Positions 43,401-52,669 of a stretch of DNA of 64,000 nt are shown here, in pieces. Source of the DNA: UBA1858 sp963976865. Lineage in GTDB: Bacteria; Pseudomonadota; Gammaproteobacteria; UBA4575. Positions within the stretch are counted from its first letter, which is position 1; every line of letters starts with the position of its first letter. Location of the stretch: NCBI GenBank assembly GCA_963976865.1, contig CAXBLY010000001.1, positions 1 to 64,000 on the forward strand. The letters are read 5' to 3'. The position numbers and the translations under genes were made by a program. The notes beneath the pieces were generated by a model. It saw only the letters and a list, made by a program, of their open reading frames with translations. It ran no database searches and was not told the origin of the DNA.

Positions 43401-43903
43401 CCTGCTGCTTCTTCAAGATGCGCGCGCATTTCTTCAGGTTTAGCATCAATTAGTCGGGAAATTGTGCCTTGTTCAATAATGGCATAGCTGCGAGGGCCCA
43501 GTCCCGTGCCAAGAAAAATATCTGAAATATCCCGACGCCGGCAATGTGTGCCATTTAGAAAGTATTTGGACTGTCCATCTCTTGTGACCTGGCGACGAAT
43601 TGCTATCTCGTTATACGAAGCATACTGACCACCCACTTTGCCCTGTGTATTGTCAAACACCAGTTCCACGCTGGCCTGGCCAACCGGTTTGCGACCACTG
43701 GAGCCTTTAAAAATGACATCTTCTAAAGTATCACCACGTATATTTTTTGAGCTCGCGCCCATCACCCAGCGGATTGCGTCGACAATATTGGATTTTCCAC
43801 AGCCATTCGGCCCCACAATTCCCACCATATCACTAGGGAATAGGAAATCTGTAGAGTCGACAAACGACTTGAAACCAGCCATTTTTACTTTACGAAGACG
43901 CAT
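40403..43903 (-). CDS. smc: Chromosome segregation protein SMC
   Basis: SMC condenses and organises chromosomes with ScpA/ScpB. The 1166-residue protein has N-terminal Walker A GPNGCGKSNIVDAIRWVMG, a long coiled coil (about 170-500), a hinge (about 505-650, EVEAGWERAVETVLDGYL), a second coiled coil, and the C-terminal signature LLSGGEKALTAVALVLA with Walker B CLLDEVDAPLDDAN. The coiled coil makes several antisense frames look open, which are not genes. It is divergent from queF. Confidence 0.97.
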   Translation of the reverse strand: MRLRKVKMAGFKSFVDSTDFLFPSDMVGIVGPNGCGKSNIVDAIRWVMGASSKNIRGDTLEDVIFKGSSGRKPVGQASVELVFDNTQGKVGGQYASYNEIAIRRQVTRDGQSKYFLNGTHCRRRDISDIFLGTGLGPRSYAIIEQGTISRLIDAKPEEMRAHLEEAAGISKYKERRRETENRIRHTRENLDRLNDLIEEVAKQIAKLKRQASAAEKYKQLKAEERRSNAELLLLRMQSMYAELDDQHKNVEHKETKLEETIAQLRSLEAELEQLRQEHGSANELMNKVQGEYYQVGADISRLEQSIQHATETKQRHESDLEKTKSNLDSLIAELAKQDQAQQEFEQQMQTMQIELESLSEQYAEVGEAVSSAETAELLWREAWEELMHEANEPSHQVQVHSQRIEFLGQEISRLQERQQRYQSEHSELLQSEHEFDLESIQKRLESRQEAVSDCKRMLDQSIENITRSREKIEELSMQLDDRKAERQQIKSELTTLRALQDAALKGEQKQLQQWIIDKELNQAPRLADQIEVEAGWERAVETVLDGYLEAICTSDLDQIALQLEDLHEGEVMFFEANSAHDTQASSNTLASKIKSNQGIRAELQKILVADNLNQALAIRKQLQEGESVITADGLWVSVNWIRYSNAANANDGVLSRKADIIDLTDQLSQLEEVITAIAEQHQTALEQLSEQEQQREDAQQAHNLAFQQYTEIQSEFSRHQAAMEHWQHRDTQLRNSLEELTVQLNDYISQKQAATDSYEVAKVNLNSLQVRKDQLLERKEEVVFEFTERKEQASQLQERRHSLQLEIEALRTRSATSKSIFSRLQMEQSEGNLRLEHLAEAIAESDQPIQEYSATLKDKLQNRLLVEQKLGESRSSLENVETAIREKDEQRVVVDNKITEQREQLNQQRMKWQETKVRVQTIKEQLDRFDWTVEELTSELAEDASLDRWETLVAEIEEKIKRLGSINLAAIDEYKEQSERKEYLDSQNEDLTKALETLETAIRKIDKETKERFKDTFDLVNSHMQSMYPRLFPGGKAYLEMTGDDLLTAGVTIMARPPGKRVSSIQLLSGGEKALTAVALVLAIFELNPAPFCLLDEVDAPLDDANVGRFCDLIKDMSKHVQFVFITHNKSTMSYADHMLGVTMNEPGVSRLVSVDIEEAVKLATA

Positions 43904-43978
43904 AGGTTAATATCCAGTAAAATTACAGCTAGTTATAACGAGTTGTTGAGAAACCAATATCAAAAGATTCTATAAACT

Positions 43979-44371
43979 ATGTCAAAAAATATACCCAACA
44001 ATATATTGGATACGTTTGAAAATCCTGAGCCAGGAAATGATTATACCATCCGAATCACTACACCTGAATTTACTTGTCTTTGTCCGCTTACAGGACAACC
44101 TGACTTCGCGCAATTACGCCTAGAGTATATACCCGACCAGCTATGTGTTGAACTGAAGTCTTACAAATTATACATGGTGTCGTTCCGGGATACAGCCGCT
44201 TTTCACGAAGCAATAACAAATCAGATTTTAAATTCATTATCCTCGTTAACCAGTCCACGCTTCATGCGCCTGACCGCAGAGTGGAATGTACGCGGAGGAA
44301 TTTACACGCAGGTAGTTGTGGAATATCTCAAACCAGGCTGGAAAGCGCCTGCTGTAGTGCAATTACCCTAA
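43979..44371 (+). CDS. queF: 7-cyano-7-deazaguanine reductase
   Basis: QueF reduces preQ0 to preQ1 with NADPH in queuosine synthesis. The 130-residue form is the short (type I) enzyme: FTCLCPLTGQPDF with the catalytic Cys35 and Asp42, and the motif ELKSYKLYM. The family length matches. It is divergent from smc, and cysZ follows 25 bp later. Confidence 0.96.
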   Translation: MSKNIPNNILDTFENPEPGNDYTIRITTPEFTCLCPLTGQPDFAQLRLEYIPDQLCVELKSYKLYMVSFRDTAAFHEAITNQILNSLSSLTSPRFMRLTAEWNVRGGIYTQVVVEYLKPGWKAPAVVQLP

Positions 44372-44396
44372 ACGAATTATTGCAAAATGAGAATAT

Positions 44397-45119
44397 ATGT
44401 TTAGAGGAATGAATTATTTCTTTAGTGGCTTCAAATTAATTTTTAGCCGGGGAATAAAACGATTTGTATTCATACCACTCACTATCAACATCAGTATTTT
44501 TGCTTTTGGATTCTGGTTTGGCATGGAATGGTTTGATCAGTTTCTGGAAAAAATGCTCCCCGCCTGGTTATCCTGGGCAGAATTTATACTCTGGCCGATC
44601 TTTGCACTAAGTTATTTTCTTATTGTGTTTTATTTATTTGCCTTATTGGCAAATATAGTCGCTGCACCATTCAATGGTCTTTTGTCTGAAAAAGTTGAAC
44701 ATCAGTTACGTGGTGATTCTCCACGACAGAACCAGTCAACAATAACTCATTTACTAAAAGAGTTACCTCGAACAGTCGGCAGCGAGATCAATAAACTGTT
44801 TTATTTTTTGTTACGCTCATTACCATTGTTAATTTTATTTCTAATCCCGGGAATTAATTTTTTTGCGCCGGTTGCCTGGTTTTTATTTTCTGCATGGATG
44901 TTGAGTCTCGAATATCTAGATTATCCGCTAGGTAATCACGGCATACTGTTCAAGCAGACAAGAGAACTTGCTAAACGTCAACGAACTCGCTGCCTAAGCT
45001 TTGGTGCGCTGGCAAGTGCATTCACCATGATCCCTGTTTTAAATTTTATCGTCATGCCAGTGGCTGTCGCTGGTGCTACTGCATTCTATGTAGATTCCAT
45101 GTCAGATATAGACTACTAA
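44397..45119 (+). CDS. cysZ: Sulfate transporter CysZ
   Basis: CysZ imports sulfate for cysteine synthesis in gammaproteobacteria. The 240 residues contain about six hydrophobic segments and the family patterns GMNYFFSGFKLIF, VAAPFNGLLSEKVE and PVLNFIVMPVAVAGAT. It follows queF and ends 3 bp before the convergent aminotransferase stop. Confidence 0.93.
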   Translation: MFRGMNYFFSGFKLIFSRGIKRFVFIPLTINISIFAFGFWFGMEWFDQFLEKMLPAWLSWAEFILWPIFALSYFLIVFYLFALLANIVAAPFNGLLSEKVEHQLRGDSPRQNQSTITHLLKELPRTVGSEINKLFYFLLRSLPLLILFLIPGINFFAPVAWFLFSAWMLSLEYLDYPLGNHGILFKQTRELAKRQRTRCLSFGALASAFTMIPVLNFIVMPVAVAGATAFYVDSMSDIDY

Positions 45120-45122
45120 AAG

Positions 45123-46271
45123 CTACTTTGCCAAAAACTCTTCCAGCCTGTGCATACCCATTGCTATTCGCTCATTACTGGTAGTGTAGGCAAATCGCAC
45201 ATATCGATTAGCCTGGTATTCACCAAAATCACATCCGGGAGTGATTGCCACTGCTTTACTCTCCAATAGCTCTCTACAAAATCGGTAACTATCGTTACTG
45301 AATTTTGTAATATCCGCATAAACATAAAATGCCCCTTGAGGTATAACCGGCACATCTATTCCAAGTTTGCCCAGTGCAGCACATAGCAGGTCTCTACGCC
45401 CGGCAAAAATTTCTCTACGCTGCTCAAGTACTTTACCTGTTTCTTCGCTAAACGCTGCCAGCGCGGCATGCTGCGCGACTGTAGAGGTAGCAAGATAGGT
45501 ATTTTGTGCAATCATATCCAGTGAATTAATATGTTCCATGGGCGCAACAACCCAGCCTGCACGCCAGCCAGTCATGCCAAAGTATTTCGAGAAACTGTTA
45601 AGTACAATAATATTGTCTCGCAGACCTGCAACTGTCTCACTGTTTACGCCATAAGTAAGGCCTTGATAGATCTCATCAACAATAAGAAATTTATTGTGTG
45701 TTGCCAGAAAATCTGCCATTTCCAGCAACTGATTTTGCGTGCATATTGTGCCAGTAGGATTTGATGGACTCGCAACCAGTACCGCCGCAATTTCATCATC
45801 CCAGTGTTCTTCCAGCAAATCAGCATTAAGCTGAAAAGCTGTATTCGCATCAACAGGCACTGTCACTACATCAGCACCCATTAACCTTGTCACATTTCGA
45901 TTACACGGATATGTCGGATCACATATCATTAATTTCTTGTGCGTTCGCAACAAATAGGAAAGCGTCAACTGCAATGCACCCGATGCCCCGGGAGTAATAA
46001 TTATTTGCTCAGGCAATACATTCACTGAAAAGCGTTTGGCGTAATACTGACTGATGGATTTACGCAGCTCAAGCAATCCAGCTGCCGAAGTGTATTGCGT
46101 TAGCTGATTTTGAATAGCTGCAATGCCAGCATTCGCAATAGATTGTGGCGTTGGGAAATCGGGCTCACCAATTTCCATATGAATGACATCTCTGCCTTGT
46201 GCTTCCATCTCTTTGCAGCGCGCGAGAATGTCCATCACATGAAAGGGAGCTATATCCAGGTCTTTTTTCAC
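45123..46271 (-). CDS. PLP-dependent class I aminotransferase
   Basis: This 382-residue fold-type I aminotransferase shows the family start IAPFHVMDILARCKEMEAQG, GEPDFPTPQSI, the PLP lysine in NSFSKYFGMTGWR, and the C-terminal arginine RYVRFAY that contacts the substrate carboxylate. The GTG start at 46271 has no clear ribosome-binding site, and the frame stays open upstream with no ATG, so the true N-terminus is uncertain. Substrate (aromatic, alanine or aspartate) is not assigned. It ends 3 bp from the convergent cysZ. Confidence 0.88.
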   Translation of the reverse strand: MKKDLDIAPFHVMDILARCKEMEAQGRDVIHMEIGEPDFPTPQSIANAGIAAIQNQLTQYTSAAGLLELRKSISQYYAKRFSVNVLPEQIIITPGASGALQLTLSYLLRTHKKLMICDPTYPCNRNVTRLMGADVVTVPVDANTAFQLNADLLEEHWDDEIAAVLVASPSNPTGTICTQNQLLEMADFLATHNKFLIVDEIYQGLTYGVNSETVAGLRDNIIVLNSFSKYFGMTGWRAGWVVAPMEHINSLDMIAQNTYLATSTVAQHAALAAFSEETGKVLEQRREIFAGRRDLLCAALGKLGIDVPVIPQGAFYVYADITKFSNDSYRFCRELLESKAVAITPGCDFGEYQANRYVRFAYTTSNERIAMGMHRLEEFLAK

Positions 46272-46334
46272 CAGCGGTATTTTTGATTTAAATAATTCAG
46301 TTTTCAGCAGGGTAATGAATAGCTGTCTTGACTG

Positions 46335-47732
46335 CTATTTGCGCTTGTGAAAACTCATCATTCTTTCGCGCTTGCGCTGCTGTCTTGGCGTCAAGGTATT
46401 ATATTTCCCGGCGTAAGGGTTTTCCGGCGTTCTCAACAGAAAGCGAATTGGCGTTCCTACCAGTTTTAGCTTGCTGCGGAAAAAATTTTCCAGGTAGCGA
46501 ATATAGGATTTTGGAAGCTTGCTGGTTTGCGAGCCATAAATCACAAAGGTTGGAGGATGCGATCCACCCTGATGAGTGTATCGCAGTTTGATTCTTCTGC
46601 CTTTAACAAGGGGTGGCACATTTGCCTCTACAGCCTGTTCCAGTAACTGGTTAGCTTCAGACGTAGACAAATCGACGGCAGCAGAGTTATTTGCTGCAAT
46701 CACTGAATTCATTAGCTTCTTCAGGCCAACCTTTTTTTCTGCTGAAATTTTTATTTTCTCAACATAGGATAAATATTGGTATTTGGTATCTAGCGAATAT
46801 TTCAGCATATGATAGTCATCCTGACTTGCACAATCTGTTTTATTCAGTGCTAATACTAACGCGCGACCTTCTCGAAGAACTATTTCCAGTAATGTACTAT
46901 CCTGATCAGCCATCCCTTCTGTGACATCAACCATGCAAATCACCACATGCGCGGATGATATTGCATCCAGAGTCTGCACAATACTGTATTTTTCAACGGC
47001 TTCCCGCACCTTGCTTTTACGCCGCACGCCTGCAGTATCTATCAGAGTAAACTGATGCCGGTTAAATTCAAATGGAATTCTGACACTGTCACGCGTGGTA
47101 CCCGGAAGTGACGAAGTGACCAGTCGATCTTCTTTGAGCAATGCATTAATTAATGTTGATTTGCCCGCATTAGGACGACCGATAATCGCAATACGTGTTG
47201 TTGTATCTTTTTCAGCTTCACTTTCTGGCTCTACAACCTGATCAGGCAATTCACTAAACAGGTCTTTAATCATTGACTCGATACCACGTCCCTGCTTGGC
47301 AGCAATTGGATATAGTCTGGGAGCACCAATCTGGTGGAAGTCACCTGCTGCGATATCCGCATCGACTCCATCAATCTTATTGACCACCAGCACAAACTCT
47401 ATATTGCGCTTTCGCAGCATAGCAACAATAGCGTGATCTTCAGGCATCAAGCCATCTCTGGCATCAACCAGGTGTAAAACAAAATCTGCTTCATCTATCG
47501 CACGATCAGTTTGCGACTGCATACCTACTTCGATTTCATTCTGATCTTCTACAATACCGCCAGTATCAATCAATACAAATGGTTTGTCATAACGTTCACA
47601 GATCCCGTATTTTCTGTCTCGGGTCAAGCCAGGATAGTCAGCCACCAGCGCATCTCTGGATCTGGTCAAGAAATTGAATAACGTAGATTTGCCGACATTA
47701 GGTCGGCCTATTAGTGCTATGACAGGGCGCAT
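46335..47732 (-). CDS. der: Ribosome assembly GTPase Der
   Basis: Der (EngA) has two GTPase domains and matures the 50S subunit. In 465 residues both G1 loops are visible (GRPNVGKST near 8 and GRPNAGKST near 188), with DTAG and NKxD motifs in each, and a C-terminal KH-like domain. It is the last gene of the hisS-yfgM-bamB-der group. Confidence 0.97.
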   Translation of the reverse strand: MRPVIALIGRPNVGKSTLFNFLTRSRDALVADYPGLTRDRKYGICERYDKPFVLIDTGGIVEDQNEIEVGMQSQTDRAIDEADFVLHLVDARDGLMPEDHAIVAMLRKRNIEFVLVVNKIDGVDADIAAGDFHQIGAPRLYPIAAKQGRGIESMIKDLFSELPDQVVEPESEAEKDTTTRIAIIGRPNAGKSTLINALLKEDRLVTSSLPGTTRDSVRIPFEFNRHQFTLIDTAGVRRKSKVREAVEKYSIVQTLDAISSAHVVICMVDVTEGMADQDSTLLEIVLREGRALVLALNKTDCASQDDYHMLKYSLDTKYQYLSYVEKIKISAEKKVGLKKLMNSVIAANNSAAVDLSTSEANQLLEQAVEANVPPLVKGRRIKLRYTHQGGSHPPTFVIYGSQTSKLPKSYIRYLENFFRSKLKLVGTPIRFLLRTPENPYAGKYNTLTPRQQRKRERMMSFHKRK

Positions 47733-47779
47733 ATTTATATAGCCGGCAAACCGAATTAGATTCGAATTTAACTATTTAT

Positions 47780-48994
47780 TTAATTTCTCTTGCTATCTCT
47801 AGATTTATTGGCAGAGACGACAGAGTATGACGCTAGGCGACCACTTACATCAATAATGTAAGCAGCTGTATTAGTCGACATTGAAGATGTGTGAATTGGC
47901 TTCTTGCCGAAATTGGCGCGTCCGATAATACGTCCATCCTGTTTCGACAATGCATGTATAAAGCCCTGTGAGTCACCTACCAGAACAGCCTTATCCTGAA
48001 CTACCGGCGCCGAAAGCTGACGATACAGTAACTTATCCTGCTTCCACGAACTCACTCCCGTTTCTTTTTCTAATGCCCAGACATTATCATCTTTGTCCGT
48101 GACATAGACCAGAGCATTATCTATCGATACTCCAGAAACAGACGCCATGTCCCGCGCCCATCTTATCCGGCCGTTTTCCCGACTGATCGAGACCACGCGC
48201 CCATGATAGCTTGCTGCATAGATAAAATTATCGTCTGCAGCGATCTGGCCATCTATATCGACCAGCCGCTCCAACTCACTCCTTCCGGAAGGAACAGACA
48301 CTCTTGCTTCCCAGATGACGTTGCCGTTTTCTGTTGAGATGGCAATAACTTTCCCGTTATCCATGCCCGCATATATCACACCATCACGAACTATTGGCAC
48401 ACTTGCACCGCGCAATGTTAACGCTGGTGGTGTTTGTGTCACGGCCCATAATTTTTCACCGGTACTAATTGCCAAGCCAAGTATGCGATTATCATTTGTT
48501 CTCAGTATAGCCAGGTCATTATCAGCATGGGCAACTGAAACCACTTCACTCGCAACATTGGTCGACCAGGCTTGCGTGCCATCCTTGCTATTGATCGCAG
48601 TCACAACACCGTCATGCGTTCCTGTCACTAAATATTTTGCATTTCCACCTACACCCGCGGACACAGGACCGACAACACTGCCAGAAACAACAGCTCGACC
48701 ACTATTCAGTTCATACACTGCAACCTTGCCGCCCGTTTGTGCAAACGCAATCTTGTCATCAAATACATGTGGCTGTAATTGTATAAATCTCTCCTCTGCA
48801 TCGCCACCGAGAGAAACCTGCCAATTTTGTTTAATTGTTACTTCAGACACAAGCTCACTTAACTCCGCTGGTTCACGAAGTTCTATTTCTACTTCTTCTT
48901 CATCACCAAACCAGGGAATATAACTACAGGCAGACATGCTCATAGTCACTGCAAATATCACAGTTGCTTTTATTAAACAGAATTTATTATTCAT
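47780..48994 (-). CDS. bamB: Outer membrane assembly lipoprotein BamB
   Basis: BamB is a periplasmic lipoprotein of the BAM complex that inserts beta-barrel proteins. The 404 residues start with a lipoprotein signal ending SMSAC (Cys23), followed by an eight-bladed beta-propeller of WD/PQQ-like repeats (GWSTNV-type, WxxxV). It precedes der and follows yfgM, the canonical order. Confidence 0.96.
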   Translation of the reverse strand: MNNKFCLIKATVIFAVTMSMSACSYIPWFGDEEEVEIELREPAELSELVSEVTIKQNWQVSLGGDAEERFIQLQPHVFDDKIAFAQTGGKVAVYELNSGRAVVSGSVVGPVSAGVGGNAKYLVTGTHDGVVTAINSKDGTQAWSTNVASEVVSVAHADNDLAILRTNDNRILGLAISTGEKLWAVTQTPPALTLRGASVPIVRDGVIYAGMDNGKVIAISTENGNVIWEARVSVPSGRSELERLVDIDGQIAADDNFIYAASYHGRVVSISRENGRIRWARDMASVSGVSIDNALVYVTDKDDNVWALEKETGVSSWKQDKLLYRQLSAPVVQDKAVLVGDSQGFIHALSKQDGRIIGRANFGKKPIHTSSMSTNTAAYIIDVSGRLASYSVVSANKSRDSKRN

Positions 48995-49007
48995 TTGACT
49001 TTAAGCC

Positions 49008-49649
49008 TTAGGCATTCGCTTTATCTGAACCACCCAGATTGTCGCGTTTCATTTTCAAGTATTCGACATCACCTGATTCTGAAGAAGATATAGCTTCATC
49101 ATAAGCTTTACGGGCTGCTTGTTTGTCTCCACGCTCTGCATACAGATCACCACGCAGCTCCTGTAATAAAGAGTAATATGCCTGCGGATATGTCTGATCC
49201 AGTAACGCCTGTGCTTTTGGGTATTCACTCGCTGCGATGTAAACCCGCGCCAGACGCAACTTGGCAATCGCGATTACTGTATCCTGCCTGCCGTTATCGA
49301 TTACCCATTGTAAATTCTCAATTGCAGCAACTGTGTCTCCTTCTGATGCTTTGGCTTTAGCGACGAGCAACGCACCCCACGAGGCATAGGGTGTTGAGGA
49401 ATAATCTGTTTTAAGTTTCTCCGCCTGAGCTACGACGCTGTCAATTCTTTGCGCGAGTATGCCATTACGCATTTCATTAAATTGATCAGAAGCCTCAATT
49501 GCCTGCTGTTCCTGGTATACGTTCCATCCCTTCCAGGCAACTAGCGTGCCGATACCTATCACAACACCAGCAACCACTGAGCGTCCGTTTTCTTTCCACC
49601 ATTCCTTGATGGCTCTTAATTGTTCGTCATCTGTCTCGTGGTCAGCCAC
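49008..49649 (-). CDS. yfgM: YfgM-like TPR membrane protein
   Basis: This 213-residue protein has one transmembrane helix (about 23-43, after DEQLRAIKEWWKENGRSV) and a tetratricopeptide-repeat periplasmic domain. YfgM is an ancillary SecYEG and PpiD-associated chaperone in E. coli. It sits between hisS and bamB. Confidence 0.93.
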   Translation of the reverse strand: MADHETDDEQLRAIKEWWKENGRSVVAGVVIGIGTLVAWKGWNVYQEQQAIEASDQFNEMRNGILAQRIDSVVAQAEKLKTDYSSTPYASWGALLVAKAKASEGDTVAAIENLQWVIDNGRQDTVIAIAKLRLARVYIAASEYPKAQALLDQTYPQAYYSLLQELRGDLYAERGDKQAARKAYDEAISSSESGDVEYLKMKRDNLGGSDKANA

Positions 49650-49668
49650 GCAGCCTCCTAAACATGAT

Positions 49669-50943
49669 TTAATTCTTTAATTTCAGTAATTGTAGCAACT
49701 CATTTTCAGACAACACTGTTTGAGGCTGTTGTTCCTGAAGGTGTTTTACTGCAATTTGCTGATTATTGACTTCATCTTCACCAACAATCAGGGCGAGACG
49801 TGCTCCCGAGCGATCTGCACGCTTCATCTGCGCCTTGATACTACCACCTCCACAATTCATCTGAATAGCGCAATCAGGAATTTGTTGCCTAATTTTCTCG
49901 ATTAGTCGAAAACCATAACGGCTGGCTTCATCGCCCAGTACTACGAAATATGCATCAATCTGCTGCACTGAATCCGCCATTTGCTTTTCAACCAGACTTA
50001 ACAAGCGTTCTAAACCAACTGCAAACCCTGCAGCACATGTGGCTTTTCCACCCATCTGCTCTACCAGACCATCGTACCTGCCGCCGGCACAAATCGTTCC
50101 CTGAGCACCTAATTCGGTACTCACCCATTCAAACACTGTGCGGTTGTAGTAATCCAACCCTCTTACCAGTGTTGGGTTTACCTGATATTCCACGCCCATC
50201 TCATCAAGTCTCTGTTGCATTGAATCAAAATGATCCCTTGCCTCCTGATCCAGGTAATCAAGCAACTTTGGCGCATTCGTCACGATCGCCTGAACATCAG
50301 GATTTTTACTATCCAGTACTCTCAGCGGATTGGTATGAAGGCGTTTTTGCGCGTCTTTATCCAGCACTTCTTTATGATCTGACAGGTATGCAATGAGTTG
50401 ATCCCTATGCCTGGCACGTGCATTAGCGTCACCAAGACTATTTAGCTGTAACTGCAGATTTTCAGCCGGCAGCCCTACAATCTGCCACAGAGAACGGGTA
50501 AGCAGGATCAGCTCAACATCGATATCCGGTCCTTCCATGCCAAAAGTTTCTACACCCAACTGATGGAATTGACGATATCGGCCTTTTTGGGGACGCTCAC
50601 GCCTGAAGAATGGTCCCAGATACCAGAATCGCTGCTGCTGATTGTGCAACCAGCCATTTTGAATGCCTGCACGTACCGCACTGGCTGTTCCTTCAGGTCG
50701 CAGACCTAGCCACGCATGATCTGTTCCGTCTTCAAAAGCGTACATTTCTTTTTCGACAATATCAGTGACCTCACCAATAGAGCGCTTAAATAATTCCAGT
50801 TTTTCTACGATTGGAGTACGAATTTCCTGATATGCATAATTTTTCAACACGCTTAACAGCCTGGTTTCAAGCATACGCATAGCAGCCGCTTCTTCGGGGG
50901 CAAAATCATGCATCCCGCGAATGGATTGGATATTTTTACTCAT
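49669..50943 (-). CDS. hisS: Histidyl-tRNA synthetase
   Basis: HisS charges tRNA-His. The 424-residue class II enzyme has motif 1 near residues 40-50, motif 2 PERPQ-type FRRERPQKGRYRQFHQLGVE, and the histidine-binding LVRGLDYYNRTVFEW. The C-terminal anticodon-binding domain follows about residue 330. It starts 32 bp after rodZ, leaving no room for ispG, which usually lies between them. Confidence 0.97.
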   Translation of the reverse strand: MSKNIQSIRGMHDFAPEEAAAMRMLETRLLSVLKNYAYQEIRTPIVEKLELFKRSIGEVTDIVEKEMYAFEDGTDHAWLGLRPEGTASAVRAGIQNGWLHNQQQRFWYLGPFFRRERPQKGRYRQFHQLGVETFGMEGPDIDVELILLTRSLWQIVGLPAENLQLQLNSLGDANARARHRDQLIAYLSDHKEVLDKDAQKRLHTNPLRVLDSKNPDVQAIVTNAPKLLDYLDQEARDHFDSMQQRLDEMGVEYQVNPTLVRGLDYYNRTVFEWVSTELGAQGTICAGGRYDGLVEQMGGKATCAAGFAVGLERLLSLVEKQMADSVQQIDAYFVVLGDEASRYGFRLIEKIRQQIPDCAIQMNCGGGSIKAQMKRADRSGARLALIVGEDEVNNQQIAVKHLQEQQPQTVLSENELLQLLKLKN

Positions 50944-50975
50944 GCTTTGAACGGCTAAAGAAAATAAAAATGCAA

Positions 50976-51905
50976 TTAGGAACTGCTATCGTCAATTAAA
51001 AATCTTGCGGTATTGTTTCGACGCATATAGACAGAGTGATCAAATGGTTTCCCGTTTATTTCAAGCTGAACACCCGGCGAATTACCAAGAAATACATTGA
51101 ATGGTGCTTGTCCCGAGATGACGCGTGTTGCACCGGGTTTAATCAACCCATGAAGCAATCTGCGTTTTCTGGCATCAAATATTTCTGTCCAGCTTTCCTG
51201 AGTATATTTAACAGTTATCCGTACCTTGTCTACCTCACCACCGCTGACAGGTGATTCAATAACAGTCGGCTCCACTTGAGCTTGTTGCTCAGGAATGAGC
51301 TGTTTATCTTCGATAACCTCAGGAACCGCATTTTGCTCATCAGAAATATGCTCGGGATCAATGCCTCCCAAAACTACATTGTGTTTTTGTTCTGGTGATT
51401 GCTGCTCTTGTCCCTCGCTTAATACGGATAAATGCTCATCATCATAACGATCAACCACCGAAGCTAATTCAACAGGATCAGAATCTTCCTGATATACCCA
51501 CCACGTCATCAATAACCCGGTCAGGATGACAACGACAGTTACCGAACTCCATATCACAACCGGATCAACACCTGATGAGCGTAACTTTTTAGCTTTTTTC
51601 ACCTGAGGAGTAACGGTTTCCGTATCTAACACACGATCACTGGGATAGGCTTCCAGTAATTCCTGCGCATCCAATTCCAGCAATTTTGCATAGCTACGAA
51701 TGTAGCCTTTTACGAAAACATCATTTGGTAACCGATCAAACTGGTCATTTTCCAAAGCAACAATCACATCTTCCTGTAAATGAGTCTGGCCAGCTACGTA
51801 TGCCACACTGTACGAAGCAGACTCACGTGCCTGGCGTAGTATTTCTCCGATACGTACCGAGTACGATGGGGCCTCTGTAGATGTTGATGTGGTCTGATCT
51901 GTCAC
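50976..51905 (-). CDS. rodZ: RodZ-like cytoskeletal protein
   Basis: RodZ links MreB to cell shape. The 309 residues comprise an N-terminal HTH domain (about 12-85, IGEILRQARESASYSVAYVA), one transmembrane helix (about 117-137) and a C-terminal DUF4115 beta domain (about 220-305). The central periplasmic linker is Glu/Gln-rich. Its start overlaps the pilF stop by 1 bp. Confidence 0.92.
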   Translation of the reverse strand: MTDQTTSTSTEAPSYSVRIGEILRQARESASYSVAYVAGQTHLQEDVIVALENDQFDRLPNDVFVKGYIRSYAKLLELDAQELLEAYPSDRVLDTETVTPQVKKAKKLRSSGVDPVVIWSSVTVVVILTGLLMTWWVYQEDSDPVELASVVDRYDDEHLSVLSEGQEQQSPEQKHNVVLGGIDPEHISDEQNAVPEVIEDKQLIPEQQAQVEPTVIESPVSGGEVDKVRITVKYTQESWTEIFDARKRRLLHGLIKPGATRVISGQAPFNVFLGNSPGVQLEINGKPFDHSVYMRRNNTARFLIDDSSS

Positions 51906-52669
51906 TAGTTCAACCTTGCTAATTGTTCTGCTTCCTGCGAGTCCGGAAATTGATTTTTTAACAATTTGGCGTAGCTTTGAGCAATTCTACTATTTCCTAA
52001 ACCACGCTCTGTGCGATATGCCAGCAGCAGGGATTGAGCTGTATGTTGCGAAACCTCCTCAAAATCCCGTATATAGCTTTGCGATGCTGCAAAATTACCA
52101 TTTAAAAAATGCGATTTGGCTAACTGGTATAATGCCACTCTATTACGCGGATTTAAACGCGTCACTTCCATGAAATATTTCTGAGCCAGCGGATAATCGG
52201 GTATTTCCATTGCGCAGACACCGGCATTCAGGCTGGTTCCTTCTTTAGCATTATACAAGGGGTTGGACAGGGCTTTTGCAAAATGCTTGTCGGCCTCTTT
52301 ATATCTTTTCTGACGACATAGAAATGAAGCGTAACTATATTGGCCTCTTGAATCATAGGAATCAATTGTCAACGCTTTCTTGTAATAAACCTCTGCTGTG
52401 TCTAACTGTTCGAGCTTCTCCTGCATAATGGCATAAGTCCAGCGAGCCACAGATGAATTCGGATCCTGCTTAAATGCCTTTTTCAGTTTGTCATCTGCCA
52501 GCTGATAGTCACCACTGGCAATATAGCTGGCTCCCAGCTGAATATTAATTTTTGCTGCTTCAGGATTTCGTTCAACACGCCCATTACCTCCACTGTTACT
52601 GGTAGAAACAGTTTGTGACGCGCAGGATATCAGCGTCATACATATAATTATGGACACGATTAAACGCAT
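51905..52669 (-). CDS. pilF: Type IV pilus biogenesis/stability lipoprotein PilF (PilW)
   Basis: This 254-residue TPR lipoprotein (lipobox ending LISC, Cys16) helps PilQ secretin assembly in the outer membrane. About six TPR motifs fill residues 40-245. The gene overlaps rlmN by 10 bp and rodZ by 1 bp, indicating translational coupling. Confidence 0.93.
   Translation of the reverse strand: MRLIVSIIICMTLISCASQTVSTSNSGGNGRVERNPEAAKINIQLGASYIASGDYQLADDKLKKAFKQDPNSSVARWTYAIMQEKLEQLDTAEVYYKKALTIDSYDSRGQYSYASFLCRQKRYKEADKHFAKALSNPLYNAKEGTSLNAGVCAMEIPDYPLAQKYFMEVTRLNPRNRVALYQLAKSHFLNGNFAASQSYIRDFEEVSQHTAQSLLLAYRTERGLGNSRIAQSYAKLLKNQFPDSQEAEQLARLN

Noticed and set aside
43904..43978. preQ1 riboswitch before queF
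   Set aside because: No suitable hairpin with an A-rich tail was seen in the 75 bp.
48315..48923. 202-codon frame antisense to bamB
   Set aside because: Shadow frame; the BamB propeller is clear on the other strand.
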